A stretch of DNA of 36,246 nucleotides from a virus (IMGVR_UViG_3300028388_004050:1-36246), one strand, 5' to 3'. Counted from the stretch's first letter, positions 27,315 through 35,201 are shown. Notes: generated from the letters alone by a model not told the origin. Made by a program: numbers and translations.

Positions 27315-27620
27315 TTAAAAGTAAAATGCATTAATTAAACCTGCTATCGCAACAGGAATTATAACCCATACTAGCTTAGTAATGTTGTTGAGCACACGTG
27401 TGTTCTCGGCAATCTGTAATGTGTGCTCATCCAGCTTTTCACTATGGCGATTTAACCTCTCTATTTCATTTTGACGCGCCGTCTCCAGCGATAAAATCTT
27501 CTCTTCAGTGCGAGCTAGGCTAACCATAGCATCAGTAATCTTATCGATTTTACGTTCAACTCTGTCAAATCGCTCGTTGATAGCCTCTACGTGAAGCATG
27601 TGGGTATCTTGATCAGACAT
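27315..27620 (-). CDS. Coiled-coil protein with C-terminal membrane anchor, XhlA-like
   Basis: A 101-aa protein. A long heptad region (ERFDRVERKIDKITDAMVSL...IERLNRHSEKLDEHTLQIAE) is followed by one C-terminal membrane helix (LVWVIIPVAIAGLINAFYF). This is the layout of XhlA/hemolysin-associated proteins that help holins. An exact TATAAATA lies about 20 nt upstream, which fits late expression. Confidence 0.6.
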   Translation of the reverse strand: MSDQDTHMLHVEAINERFDRVERKIDKITDAMVSLARTEEKILSLETARQNEIERLNRHSEKLDEHTLQIAENTRVLNNITKLVWVIIPVAIAGLINAFYF

Positions 27621-27638
27621 CTGTTAACCTTATTAACC

Positions 27639-28202
27639 TTATTTATATTTTTGTTTGCTAGTACGTAGAACATCAGCAAACGCTTTGCGGCGTTCTACAC
27701 GCTTCTTAATTGCATCCTTAACATAATCATCTGCTGTCTTTGGTGGATGGTACTTTCCACTTTTGTCGCGATATCCCCCACTGATAACACGAGCCTCATC
27801 AATATCATTATCAACTTCTTCTTTGACAGCTTTTAGTTGAGATCCTTTTGCCTTCGCGGCTCCAAGGCTATATCGAATTCGATTTGGTGATAAACCAATT
27901 GGTTTAACGTTATACGTATCATCGCCAAACACATGAATAACTTCGTGCTTGTGTCCTTTATGGGGACCAGTTGTGGCAATTACTACATCACCCTTTTGAT
28001 ATTGGTGACTACCTTCCTTGAGGTCGCTTACCTTACTGATGTTATTTTCAGCAACCTTTTTTGCTGTTGCTGTTGCAATTGCCATCTTCTTATCCATTGG
28101 CATATCTGGATTGTCGCGTTCAATTGCTTTAGCTATTTCTTCGCGCTTGCGCTTTTCTGCTTTTGTAAGAGTTTTTTCTACAAGCTGCTTAAAGTTTTTC
28201 AT
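27639..28202 (-). CDS. Virion-block protein with KOW-like segment (187 aa)
   Basis: The leader MKNFKQLVEKTLTKAEKRKR has the F-K-x-L-V-E pattern of a capsid-targeting sequence. QKGDVVIATTGPHKGHKHEV then IHVFGDDTYNVKPIG resembles a KOW/SH3-like RNA- or protein-binding motif. The C-terminus is basic. A role inside the head is inferred from leader and context. Confidence 0.6.
   Translation of the reverse strand: MKNFKQLVEKTLTKAEKRKREEIAKAIERDNPDMPMDKKMAIATATAKKVAENNISKVSDLKEGSHQYQKGDVVIATTGPHKGHKHEVIHVFGDDTYNVKPIGLSPNRIRYSLGAAKAKGSQLKAVKEEVDNDIDEARVISGGYRDKSGKYHPPKTADDYVKDAIKKRVERRKAFADVLRTSKQKYK
27640..27647 (-). promoter_or_regulatory. Candidate T4-type late promoter (TATAAATA)
   Basis: An exact TATAAATA on the minus strand at the end of the KOW-type gene, about 20 nt before the start of the XhlA-like gene. 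Confidence 0.45.
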
Positions 28203-29662
28203 TGGTCCATGCCCCTGTTAACTTTAATCATTCGACGGCGGCGTGCTTTGTCAATGATTCGATTGTGCTTTTGTTTTAATTGCTCACGCTCCTGGCGTTG
28301 GCGCTCTTTCATTTTCTCACGCTCAGATTGCATATTATCTCGTGTGGTCAAAATATCTTGCTCTGAAACAGTTTGTCCGGGAGTAATCTTCTTTGCCTTT
28401 TTAGTAGATTGTGGTGTGCCCCACTCAGGTTGATCTTTATACAAACGATCTGTGTGTTTTTGTTCATAGCGAACGATCTTGTTTGGTGTTTTAAAATTCT
28501 TCTTACGCATGATTGTTTTTGCCACAACGTCAAACTCATCGTTACGAGGATCATACTTAACAACAATTGGCATGTTTAGATCGCTTTGCATGTCTTTAAT
28601 TACAACTTCAGCATTCTTTTGTGATTTTAAAGGACGCCCTTGCTTTGCATAGATTTTCTTAATCAGTGAAGCGACCTCTGCCATCTTAATACATGGGTCG
28701 TTACGATCATCGCCAAGGCGCTCGCCAAAATGCCGTGTAAACTCGAAATCGATTTTATACTTCTCAAACATTCGATCAACAAACTTTTCAAACGCTTGAA
28801 TGTGCTTGCGAGAAACTAAATCACATGTATTTGACTGTTCAATTAGTTCAATATCGTCTAACCACTTGCGTAATCTTTGACCATTACCTTCAACAATAAC
28901 ATAATTTGGGCCGCGAGTCGCAATTTTCATTACTTGGTTTGTTTGCTTTACAATTACATCATCACCTTCAAGAAATATTTCACCGGCAACATATTGCTCT
29001 CTTATAGAAGATACAGGCTGCAATTCTATATGGCGAGTAAACTCAGAAGCCTCTTTTAACCCTAAACCTCTACGAACATCATTAAACAACTTTTTCGTAT
29101 CACGGTCGGACATTGAGCTTGGAACACCTTGTGCAAACGATGTGAAGTCCCTGTCGACAGCAAAAGACCTCATTTTAGACGCCGACATTCCTTCTACACC
29201 TTCTGCATCTGGATCTCGCTCTCCAGCAGATATCACTTTGATCGACGCGAAGTTGTAAAATCCATGCCGCGCTTTCTGCCCGTTGTATTTGTTTAACAGT
29301 GTCTCAAATTCATTAACACGATCAGAACCAACAACCATCACGAGGCGTCTATATCCTTGATTATACAACTCAACAGCAGCTTCAATTGCAGTGCGAACGT
29401 TTTTATTAATCATTATGTTCCGCGCATGCTTGGGGAACATCTTACGCACGTGCTTAACTTTATCTGTATATTCTAATGGATTCTTTTTTGAATCGTGAGA
29501 TTGACTGAGAAACACTTTGTAGTCATGTCGTCTCGCGCTGCTAGATAGTTTTTCTAGCAGTTTACCATGGCCAATTGTCGGAGGGTTCATTCGGCCAAAC
29601 GTAAAATAGACCGTTTGTTCCTCTTCAACAAGAAACTGAGAAAATGAGCTAATATTAGTCAT
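28199..29662 (-). CDS. Cytidylyltransferase-like two-domain virion protein
   Basis: 487 aa from the ATG at 29662, which overlaps the stop of the previous gene. After the leader MTNISSFSQFLVEEE comes a nucleotidyltransferase domain: FTFGRMNPPTIGHGKLLEKL carries the HxGH-like T-I-G-H signature, and VEGMSASKMRS is its C-terminal motif. Residues about 290-420 form a second conserved domain (FEFTRHFGERLGDDRNDPCI...NAEVVIKDMQSDLNMPIVVK) known from structural genes of marine phages. The tail is Lys/Arg/Gln-rich. It likely makes or uses a CDP or NAD-type product; the substrate is unknown. Confidence 0.68.
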   Translation of the reverse strand: MTNISSFSQFLVEEEQTVYFTFGRMNPPTIGHGKLLEKLSSSARRHDYKVFLSQSHDSKKNPLEYTDKVKHVRKMFPKHARNIMINKNVRTAIEAAVELYNQGYRRLVMVVGSDRVNEFETLLNKYNGQKARHGFYNFASIKVISAGERDPDAEGVEGMSASKMRSFAVDRDFTSFAQGVPSSMSDRDTKKLFNDVRRGLGLKEASEFTRHIELQPVSSIREQYVAGEIFLEGDDVIVKQTNQVMKIATRGPNYVIVEGNGQRLRKWLDDIELIEQSNTCDLVSRKHIQAFEKFVDRMFEKYKIDFEFTRHFGERLGDDRNDPCIKMAEVASLIKKIYAKQGRPLKSQKNAEVVIKDMQSDLNMPIVVKYDPRNDEFDVVAKTIMRKKNFKTPNKIVRYEQKHTDRLYKDQPEWGTPQSTKKAKKITPGQTVSEQDILTTRDNMQSEREKMKERQRQEREQLKQKHNRIIDKARRRRMIKVNRGMDQ

Positions 29663-30512
29663 TAGATGGCTTACCTTGCCGCCTCTGGAGTTCTTTTTTA
29701 CGGACCTTCGGAAGCATTTTGCGTGCCAAACGATCAATCCGTGGGCCCATCTTATCTAGGCGCTTTTCAATCTCTTGTCTACGCTGAAACGTCATCTCAC
29801 CTTTGTCTTGATTCTTAGCTAGCTTGCCAAAGATCGCTTTGCGTGCATGTTTTCTAGCGCGCTTCTCCAATGTTTCCTTAGATGCCATCCGCCGTTTTGC
29901 GCGCTGTTGACCCAACTTAATTCGCGACTTGATTTTCTTCATCATTCTTGCACGAGCGCGGCGCTGTGCAGCATCAAGCGCTTCGCCAAGGTCTGATACT
30001 TCTTTTAGATCCTGGTCGTAGATAATCTTGTCACCAACTTTTGCTTCATCCAGTGATCCGCTACCGGATGTAAGGCTGTAGCTACCTTTGTGACGAGAAC
30101 CGTCCCAAGCATGCATTACACCCTTCTTATTGTCCTTTGTCATTTTCCAACCCATTCGCTCGACCTTGCCCTTCCATGTAGCAAAGGAGGTGTGACGAGT
30201 TGCTTCTTCAAGATCACTTCCACGCTTTTTCATCTCAACACCAATTGCTGATTGAACATGCTTTAGCTTGTGAGGTAGTAATTTCTTACCTTTACCTTTA
30301 TTAACAACATAGTCTTGATGATCTTGCTTTAGTTGTTTATTAGTCTTCAAGCTCATAATTTGACTAAGCGTTTTTTTGCTAATCATATTATCAGTAAAGG
30401 ATTCTTCAACATCCGCGCGCTTACGCTTGTGGGCGTTCTTCTTTGTCTGCTCAGGCTCACCTGGAGTATAGTCAACGTTCAGGTAGTTGGTAAACTTTAG
30501 ATTTTTCTTCAT
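29655..30512 (-). CDS. Basic prohead-core-like protein
   Basis: 285 aa from the fifth-codon ATG (SD GGGAAC), though ATG at 30524 is possible. The C-terminal 110 residues are one long Lys/Arg-rich helical region (AAQRRARARMMKKIKSRIKL...RQEIEKRLDKMGPRIDRLAR) matching a conserved domain of marine T4-like structural genes. The strong positive charge suggests contact with packaged DNA or the prohead core. The leader LKFTNYLNVD lacks the L-x-E site. Confidence 0.62.
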   Translation of the reverse strand: MKKNLKFTNYLNVDYTPGEPEQTKKNAHKRKRADVEESFTDNMISKKTLSQIMSLKTNKQLKQDHQDYVVNKGKGKKLLPHKLKHVQSAIGVEMKKRGSDLEEATRHTSFATWKGKVERMGWKMTKDNKKGVMHAWDGSRHKGSYSLTSGSGSLDEAKVGDKIIYDQDLKEVSDLGEALDAAQRRARARMMKKIKSRIKLGQQRAKRRMASKETLEKRARKHARKAIFGKLAKNQDKGEMTFQRRQEIEKRLDKMGPRIDRLARKMLPKVRKKELQRRQGKPSND

Positions 30513-30529
30513 AGTTGTTCCCATTTAAT

Positions 30530-31753
30530 CTATCGTTGCCATCCTTTAAGAATATCGGGGTTAAAATTGTTGTGGGAGAATTCCATGCGGTCGACAATTT
30601 TAAGAGCGTTTCCTCCAAGTTTGTCTATACTAACGTAACCTTCATGACCAGTGGTTTTAAATCCATATCGCGTTTTAACAAACGTTCCAATTCTTTGCAA
30701 TCGATTTAAAGTATTTATAAGTTTAATTTTAGCGGTTACAATTGCTTTCTGCAAGTCAAACATTTTTACTAAATTTTGTTTATTTTGATTTGAAAAGAAC
30801 TTTAACAATTGATCGCGCTTTTTTATCTGTGTCGTTTGCCCCCGAACAGTTTTTCTTTTTTGAATTTCTTTTTCAAATTTTTGGTGAATCCAATGAATAA
30901 GATGTTCAACATGCTTTTTAGTATCTTTTATGACTTCTCCTTTACGTACAAAACTATTGTTAAACGTTTCTATCATTATAGCAAGATCGCGATTACGTTC
31001 TAGTTCTCTTAACGTGCTACCTTTAATTTGATTGAATATCTTACCTGCTTCCGACAGAGCGGCAGTTACCTGTTCGGTTTCCTGCTTAGACATTGTTGCG
31101 TTGGTCATATCACGAAGCATAGCATCTTGCGACCACACATTGCGCGACTTTTTGAACTTTGTTACATCGACACCATATGACGCCTTCATGTTTTCAAACG
31201 TAGACCCACTGTATGATGTGTGCCACACAATACCTATCTTGGATTTGAGAATAGTCTTAGCTTCAGGGGAATCAAGCGGTACCGCATAAACGATTGTGTT
31301 CGGGTGAAAGGTTATATACTTTTCACCGTGGATCTTTTCCTTTTTTAGGTCTCCAGGACCAAACAAGAAGTCTCCCTGAACAACACCTTTGATTCCTAAT
31401 TCTGGTAAATAAAGTAATGCAGCTTTCATCTTGTTTGCTAGATCGCCAGACATATCTTGATCAATCTGCTCAGCTGTTTTATACACCTTTGGATTCTTGT
31501 TGAATACACCCTTCTTAGCGACGAAGAACGCGCCGTCTGACGGGTCTTGACCAGCAAACACAGCAGGAGCCCCATCCCATTTTACACTAACGCTTCCTTG
31601 GTGAACTCCACCAAGCATATCGCGAAGAGATCGAAGTGCCAGAATAGCTTGCCGAGTACCATCTACACCGCCATAGATCACCTTGTCCTCAAGTCAAAGA
31701 TGCGTCATATGGGTGTTTTTCTGTTCTGTGATATAAGACTTAAACTGTTCCAT
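30530..31753 (-). CDS. Ligase-like KWDG protein (DUF6267-like) with in-frame UGA at codon 20
   Basis: The frame opens at ATG 31753 behind a strong SD (AAAGGAGG), encodes MEQFKSYITEQKNTHMTHL, meets TGA at 31694-31696, and continues in the same frame for 383 codons from GTG 31681. The continuation has VKWDGAPAVFAG (K-x-D-G, as in nucleotidyltransferase/ligase folds), GVVQGDFLFGPGD and IKGSTLRELERNRD. Homologues I remember have N-T-H-M-x-H-L-E-D uninterrupted. Matching CTT codons flank the TGA, so hopping would restore exactly H-L-E-D-K. Reinitiation at GTG (GAGG 5 nt upstream) would give a leaderless form. Sequencing error or a true pseudogene is possible. Confidence 0.6.
31691..31699 (-). other. 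Candidate recoding site CTT-TGA-CTT
   Basis: The zero-frame stop of the ligase-like gene. CTTTGAC is also the core of the prfB frameshift site, but a +1 shift here meets TGA six codons later, so frameshifting is unproductive. Readthrough or a CTT-to-CTT hop would yield full-length protein. Confidence 0.5.
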
Positions 31754-31955
31754 AATCGGCTTTTACCTCCTTTCTCTTAATCGTACGACCCCTACGATAA
31801 CCTTCAGGTTCTGTTCCCTCAGTTATATACAGATTATTAGTCCCATCTGTATACCATTTTAAATTCTTTTCAGATACAGCGCTTCTACCGTACATTGGAT
31901 TGTTTTTGCCAGATTTATCCCGCTGTTGCATTTTCTTCATTTTATTCTTGATCAT
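31740..31955 (-). CDS. Homing-endonuclease remnant (NUMOD3-type)
   Basis: A 71-aa protein. KSGKNNPMYGRSAVSEKN matches the NUMOD3 DNA-binding motif of GIY-YIG and HNH homing endonucleases, and KWYTDGTNNLYITEGTEPEG then YRRGR matches the C-terminal W-Y-x-x-G...EG..P.G..RGR segment of such enzymes. There is no nuclease domain, so it is a truncated or relic form. It starts at a TAATG overlap with the previous gene, and its end overlaps the start of the interrupted ligase-like gene by 14 nt. Confidence 0.65.
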   Translation of the reverse strand: MIKNKMKKMQQRDKSGKNNPMYGRSAVSEKNLKWYTDGTNNLYITEGTEPEGYRRGRTIKRKEVKADYGTV

Positions 31956-32683
31956 TATTCCTTCTTTAACAAATAATCACCAATGCATGTTACGCGAGCA
32001 TTGTTGGTTCTAACAGAAATTCTTATGTCAATATCTGTTCTAGCATGCAATGTAAATGGAATCACAAAATCTGTTTTACAAGGGCCCCCATCCCCAGAAA
32101 CCTCATACGCATGTCGAACGTGAAACGATTGCTCGTTTGGCGCCCGTACGTACATAGATCCCGAAGCATCCGCTGCTTTTGTGATTGTGCTTATTCCTTG
32201 TAACGGAAAAGCAGTCCAACCATTAGGCACAGTATACGTTGCCATCAATGTCGTTCCGTTACCTGCGTTTATCTGACCAACAATTGTGTTAACACGGCGC
32301 AGTGTAATGTTGCCTGTATTATTTGGAGAACCGTTGGAGATTTCCGCGTTTAACAATCTAATATACGACCGTGTGGTGTTTTGAGTTGATGTAGATAATG
32401 TCAAGGTCTCTTCGGTTAAATCATAGTTAGAATCAAGTCCAACAATTGTTAGTGACGATCCTGAATCTGCTACATCCCCCGCTTGAACAACTAGAGGTCC
32501 AGCACCTGCAGAATCAAACACTTCCCATGGATACGTAGTATCGTTAACGTCCCATACAGAACCAGTTTGACCGTTGCTCATCTGAGGAACAACTCCGACT
32601 CGATGTAGGCTGGACGTTTTAAACACATTACCACTGGCAATGTTAATACGTTCTGCTATCGAGCTGTTGTCGAGATATTTCAT
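31955..32683 (-). CDS. Virion structural protein (fibre/decoration-like, 242 aa)
   Basis: A beta-rich, Thr/Ser/Asn-rich protein. GSSLTIVGLDSNYDLTEETL then TLSTSTQNTTRSYIRLLNAE is a recurring motif of exposed structural proteins in marine phages. The C-terminus HARTDIDIRISVRTNNARVT may be a beta strand for assembly. No enzymatic motif. The ATG at 32683 overlaps the upstream TGA (ATGA), which favours it over the ATG 12 nt earlier. Confidence 0.6.
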   Translation of the reverse strand: MKYLDNSSIAERINIASGNVFKTSSLHRVGVVPQMSNGQTGSVWDVNDTTYPWEVFDSAGAGPLVVQAGDVADSGSSLTIVGLDSNYDLTEETLTLSTSTQNTTRSYIRLLNAEISNGSPNNTGNITLRRVNTIVGQINAGNGTTLMATYTVPNGWTAFPLQGISTITKAADASGSMYVRAPNEQSFHVRHAYEVSGDGGPCKTDFVIPFTLHARTDIDIRISVRTNNARVTCIGDYLLKKE

Positions 32684-33486
32684 TTTGGTTTCCAACCTGA
32701 ATTCAGGAATAGATTTTGAATTCCTTGCGCTGAGTCAATTGTGTGAGGTGATTTACCTTTTGTTTTTAGTCGACCTTGGAATCTTAATCCAGCAGTTCTA
32801 GCTTCTGTTCCATCAGGTAATTTCACCTTGCCCCCTGAATATGCTAATCGAACTTCAATTTGAATTTCACCCCTCAAACGAGGAACAGGCAACCCATGGA
32901 TATTCCTACCCATATAAAACAATCCAGCGCCACCAATTTGGATGTAATATACACCCTTCTTATTGTAATGTTTCTCAATAAATGATGCGTCTGTCTGCAC
33001 CCTTGTATTGATATCTTTCAACAATCCCGCGTCCTTTAACTGATCACGACCTGACTTTGCAACCTTTAGAGGAATTCCACTAATTTGTTTATGATACTGT
33101 ACGGGATGTAATTTACGGGCTGCTTTAATATAATTATCAAGAGCCTTTGTTTTACCCTTAACAGCAGATAACAACAATTCAAGATCAGCCGGGTCGATCT
33201 TTTTTGCAGGAGTGAATTGTTTTGTGTTCATATCATATCTAAACGATCCCCCTCCCATTTGGTCATCGGCTGATAATTTTACCTCAATATTAAATGGTTT
33301 GCCATTCAATTTGCCTTCTATATCACCGGCGCCCACATTAGAAAAACCCGCCGCAGGTTTATCACCGGGCTGAAAAAAATCAACTCCAGAGTTTAGAATA
33401 GCGTTGTATATTTTCAACTCATAATCTAAACCTCTTTGTCCAGCGACCATCTTTTCTTCCTGTATATAAGATTTGAACGATAGCAT
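32680..33486 (-). CDS. Putative PD-(D/E)XK-fold nuclease with capsid-targeting-like leader
   Basis: 268 aa from MLSFKSYIQEEKMVAGQRGL. The leader matches F-K-x-Y-I-x-E, like that of the ligase-like protein. The core DYELKIYNAILN, then VGAGDIEGKLNGKPFNIEVK, gives the E...D-(x)n-E-x-K order of PD-(D/E)XK nucleases. It is the first gene of the late block, next to a TATAAATA promoter. If packaged, it could be ejected with the DNA to act on host DNA. The nuclease call is by motif only. Confidence 0.55.
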   Translation of the reverse strand: MLSFKSYIQEEKMVAGQRGLDYELKIYNAILNSGVDFFQPGDKPAAGFSNVGAGDIEGKLNGKPFNIEVKLSADDQMGGGSFRYDMNTKQFTPAKKIDPADLELLLSAVKGKTKALDNYIKAARKLHPVQYHKQISGIPLKVAKSGRDQLKDAGLLKDINTRVQTDASFIEKHYNKKGVYYIQIGGAGLFYMGRNIHGLPVPRLRGEIQIEVRLAYSGGKVKLPDGTEARTAGLRFQGRLKTKGKSPHTIDSAQGIQNLFLNSGWKPK

Positions 33487-33524
33487 GTTATGTCTCAATA
33501 TTATTGTTATTCTGCAGTTAAGGC

Positions 33525-33532
33525 TATTTATA
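33525..33532 (-). promoter_or_regulatory. T4-type late promoter (TATAAATA)
   Basis: An exact TATAAATA on the minus strand, immediately after the U-run of the terminator at 33540-33560 and about 38 nt before the first gene of the virion block. Position and sequence fit a T4-like late promoter read by a phage sigma/sliding-clamp system. Confidence 0.65.
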
Positions 33533-33539
33533 ATAAAAA

Positions 33540-33560
33540 AGGGCCCACAAAATGGGCCCT
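33540..33560 (-). terminator. Rho-independent terminator between early and late blocks
   Basis: An 8-bp stem AGGGCCCA/TGGGCCCT with a TTTTG loop, followed on the minus strand by TTTTTTA. It closes the early unit ending with the 63-aa gene. Confidence 0.88.
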
Positions 33561-33580
33561 AGTAAACACTGTGTTTGGAT

Positions 33581-33772
33581 TCATTTTCGCCTGATATACG
33601 CGTTGTCGTCTTCTACATCAACACGAAACTGATATTGATCGAAACCAGAATCAATAAGCATTTGGTTAATGTTTCGCACCAACTTAGCAATGTTTTCTAC
33701 TTCGTCAATATCTTCTGCAGAATTCATTTCGAAAACCAATTCTGGCTGATCATCTTTATTTACATAGGTCAT
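33581..33772 (-). CDS. Hypothetical acidic protein (63 aa)
   Basis: MTYVNKDDQPELVFEMNSAE with a helix and a beta-ending FRVDVEDDNAYIRRK. No family recognised. It is the last gene before the strong terminator. It has GAGAGGTGT upstream as SD. Confidence 0.6.
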   Translation of the reverse strand: MTYVNKDDQPELVFEMNSAEDIDEVENIAKLVRNINQMLIDSGFDQYQFRVDVEDDNAYIRRK

Positions 33773-33805
33773 CTTTACACCTCTCAGTTGGTGTGCTTAT
33801 GTATA

Positions 33806-33898
33806 TCACTTCTTCTTGTTTTTCGAACGGTTTTTTCGCTTATTCGATCCAAGTTTCCGCCGACCTTTCGGCGGTCTATTTTTCCGGGGCCATGGCAT
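33806..33898 (-). CDS. Very basic 30-aa peptide
   Basis: MPWPRKNRPPKGRRKLGSNK then RKNRSKNKKK: more than half of the residues are Lys or Arg. The ATG overlaps the preceding TAA (TAATG), so it is coupled to the membrane protein gene. It is probably an RNA- or DNA-binding peptide if expressed. Confidence 0.5.
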   Translation of the reverse strand: MPWPRKNRPPKGRRKLGSNKRKNRSKNKKK

Positions 33899-34134
33899 TA
33901 GTTCACAACTCCTTCTTCTGCAATTCCTTTAAAGATTTCAACAATCACCCAGCTAAAAACTTGCCATGCGTCAACCACAACCTGCCAAAAAGCAGCATAG
34001 ACGCTGATCACAGTTTCTAGCGGCGTACCCGCTGCCAAAGCGACAGCACCGACAACAATTAGTGCGCCGACCATTGCAGAGACAAGCCACATTGCTAGCG
34101 CTACCCAAAACATCATAAGCTTAACAATCATCAT
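33898..34134 (-). CDS. Small integral membrane protein (78 aa)
   Basis: Two hydrophobic helices: VKLMMFWVALAMWLVSAMVG with the following IVVGAVALAAG, and VYAAFWQVVVDAWQVFSWVI. The size and topology could suit a holin or host-membrane modifier, but the early-type location speaks against a lysis role. No family recognised. Confidence 0.6.
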   Translation of the reverse strand: MMIVKLMMFWVALAMWLVSAMVGALIVVGAVALAAGTPLETVISVYAAFWQVVVDAWQVFSWVIVEIFKGIAEEGVVN

Positions 34135-34164
34135 ATTAACCCTTTATGGGAGGAGGAAGGCTGC

Positions 34165-35133
34165 TTACGCAGCCTCCGCATATTTAACAGCCAGGTTAGC
34201 CGCCTTAATTTTGCGAGCTTGGTTCTGACCAAACCATGCACTCTGCAGACGAGTGTCGGCCGCCCGACCGAGCTTGTGGTCGGTCAGATAAGTGACGCTA
34301 TTCAGCGCCTGCCACCACGTACCCTGACCATACTCAGCACCAGGCTGAGTTTCCAGGTTATCGAACGCTGCCTTAGCATTGCGAGTCAGGTCTTCAACAG
34401 TGTTGACAGCCTCACCCTTGTTTTTGTTGTACGTGTGCGGGAACACCTCGTTGTAGTAGTTGAGCAGCGCATCAACCGAGAATTTCTTCTCGCTGAGGAA
34501 CTTTGCCATTTCCTTGTACTTAGCAAATTTCTTGCTAGCAAGGCCGAGAGTGTTCTTGACAGCTTCCGCATCAAACACCGTACGGTGATTCATCTTGACA
34601 AAGTTTTTCGATGCAGCCTGCAGCGAGAACGACAGCGTGTTGTTGCAAACCACCCGAATCGGCGTAAAGCGAACATCGATCGCTTTACCATATTCGTGCG
34701 GGTTGCTAAACAGCAGATAGCTGTCAACCTGGTCTTCACCAAGAATCGTAAAAGATTCTTGAACCTTTGCAAGAGCCCAAACGTTGCGGCCTCCTTTCAG
34801 TGAACCAGCGGTGTTCATTTCCATGTCACCAGCTTCGACATACTCGGTGAAAAATTCAAACGCATCAGCGTTCTGCACCGGATTCCAGTCGTCACCAACA
34901 ACATCAAGTACTTTGTTGTCAGCGGTGCGGATCAGAGCCTGACGACCAGGAACCGCGATACCATTTTCAGTAACCAGCTGCTGCTTTTCAACTTCCCAAT
35001 TAACACCGGCAGCTTCCATCATTTGCTGCGGCGTCAGATCATTGCTGACCGCAACACCATAACCATGCCACGGGACGTCACCATTGTACGCCATCTGGGC
35101 CTGACCATCGACAAATTCCAGTTCATGCGCCAT
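34165..35133 (-). CDS. DUF932 / TIGR03299 phage-plasmid protein
   Basis: A 322-aa protein. PWHGYGVAVSNDLTPQQMME, VVGDDWNPVQNADAFEFF, PIRVVCNNTLSFSLQ and the C-terminal GTWWQALNSVTYLTDHKLGR are the conserved segments of the TIGR03299 family (within DUF932), abundant in phages and plasmids. The function is not established. SD AAAGGA before the ATG. It is expressed alone from the promoter at 35173-35201. Confidence 0.85.
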   Translation of the reverse strand: MAHELEFVDGQAQMAYNGDVPWHGYGVAVSNDLTPQQMMEAAGVNWEVEKQQLVTENGIAVPGRQALIRTADNKVLDVVGDDWNPVQNADAFEFFTEYVEAGDMEMNTAGSLKGGRNVWALAKVQESFTILGEDQVDSYLLFSNPHEYGKAIDVRFTPIRVVCNNTLSFSLQAASKNFVKMNHRTVFDAEAVKNTLGLASKKFAKYKEMAKFLSEKKFSVDALLNYYNEVFPHTYNKNKGEAVNTVEDLTRNAKAAFDNLETQPGAEYGQGTWWQALNSVTYLTDHKLGRAADTRLQSAWFGQNQARKIKAANLAVKYAEAA

Positions 35134-35172
35134 TATGTAAATCCTTTCATGTTCGTCATTGTTGATAAGTTA

Positions 35173-35201
35173 AATATAAGTGTTTCTTACTGTAAAGTCA
35201 A
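35173..35201 (-). promoter_or_regulatory. Early promoter for the DUF932 gene
   Basis: On the minus strand TGTTGACTTT, 17 nt from the -35 to TATATT. Confidence 0.8.

Noticed and set aside
30712-30719. TATAAATA late-promoter match inside the ligase-like gene
   Set aside because: It is in coding sequence about 190 nt before the next start; likely chance in an AT-rich stretch.
31690-31699. Classical prfB-type +1 frameshift at CTTTGAC
   Set aside because: The heptamer is the same, but the +1 frame hits TGA within six codons and no SD-like stimulator lies 3 nt upstream. Hopping, readthrough or reinitiation fit better.
34219-34803. 194-aa plus-strand open frame
   Set aside because: It is antisense to the well-recognised DUF932/TIGR03299 gene and has no credible start signal.
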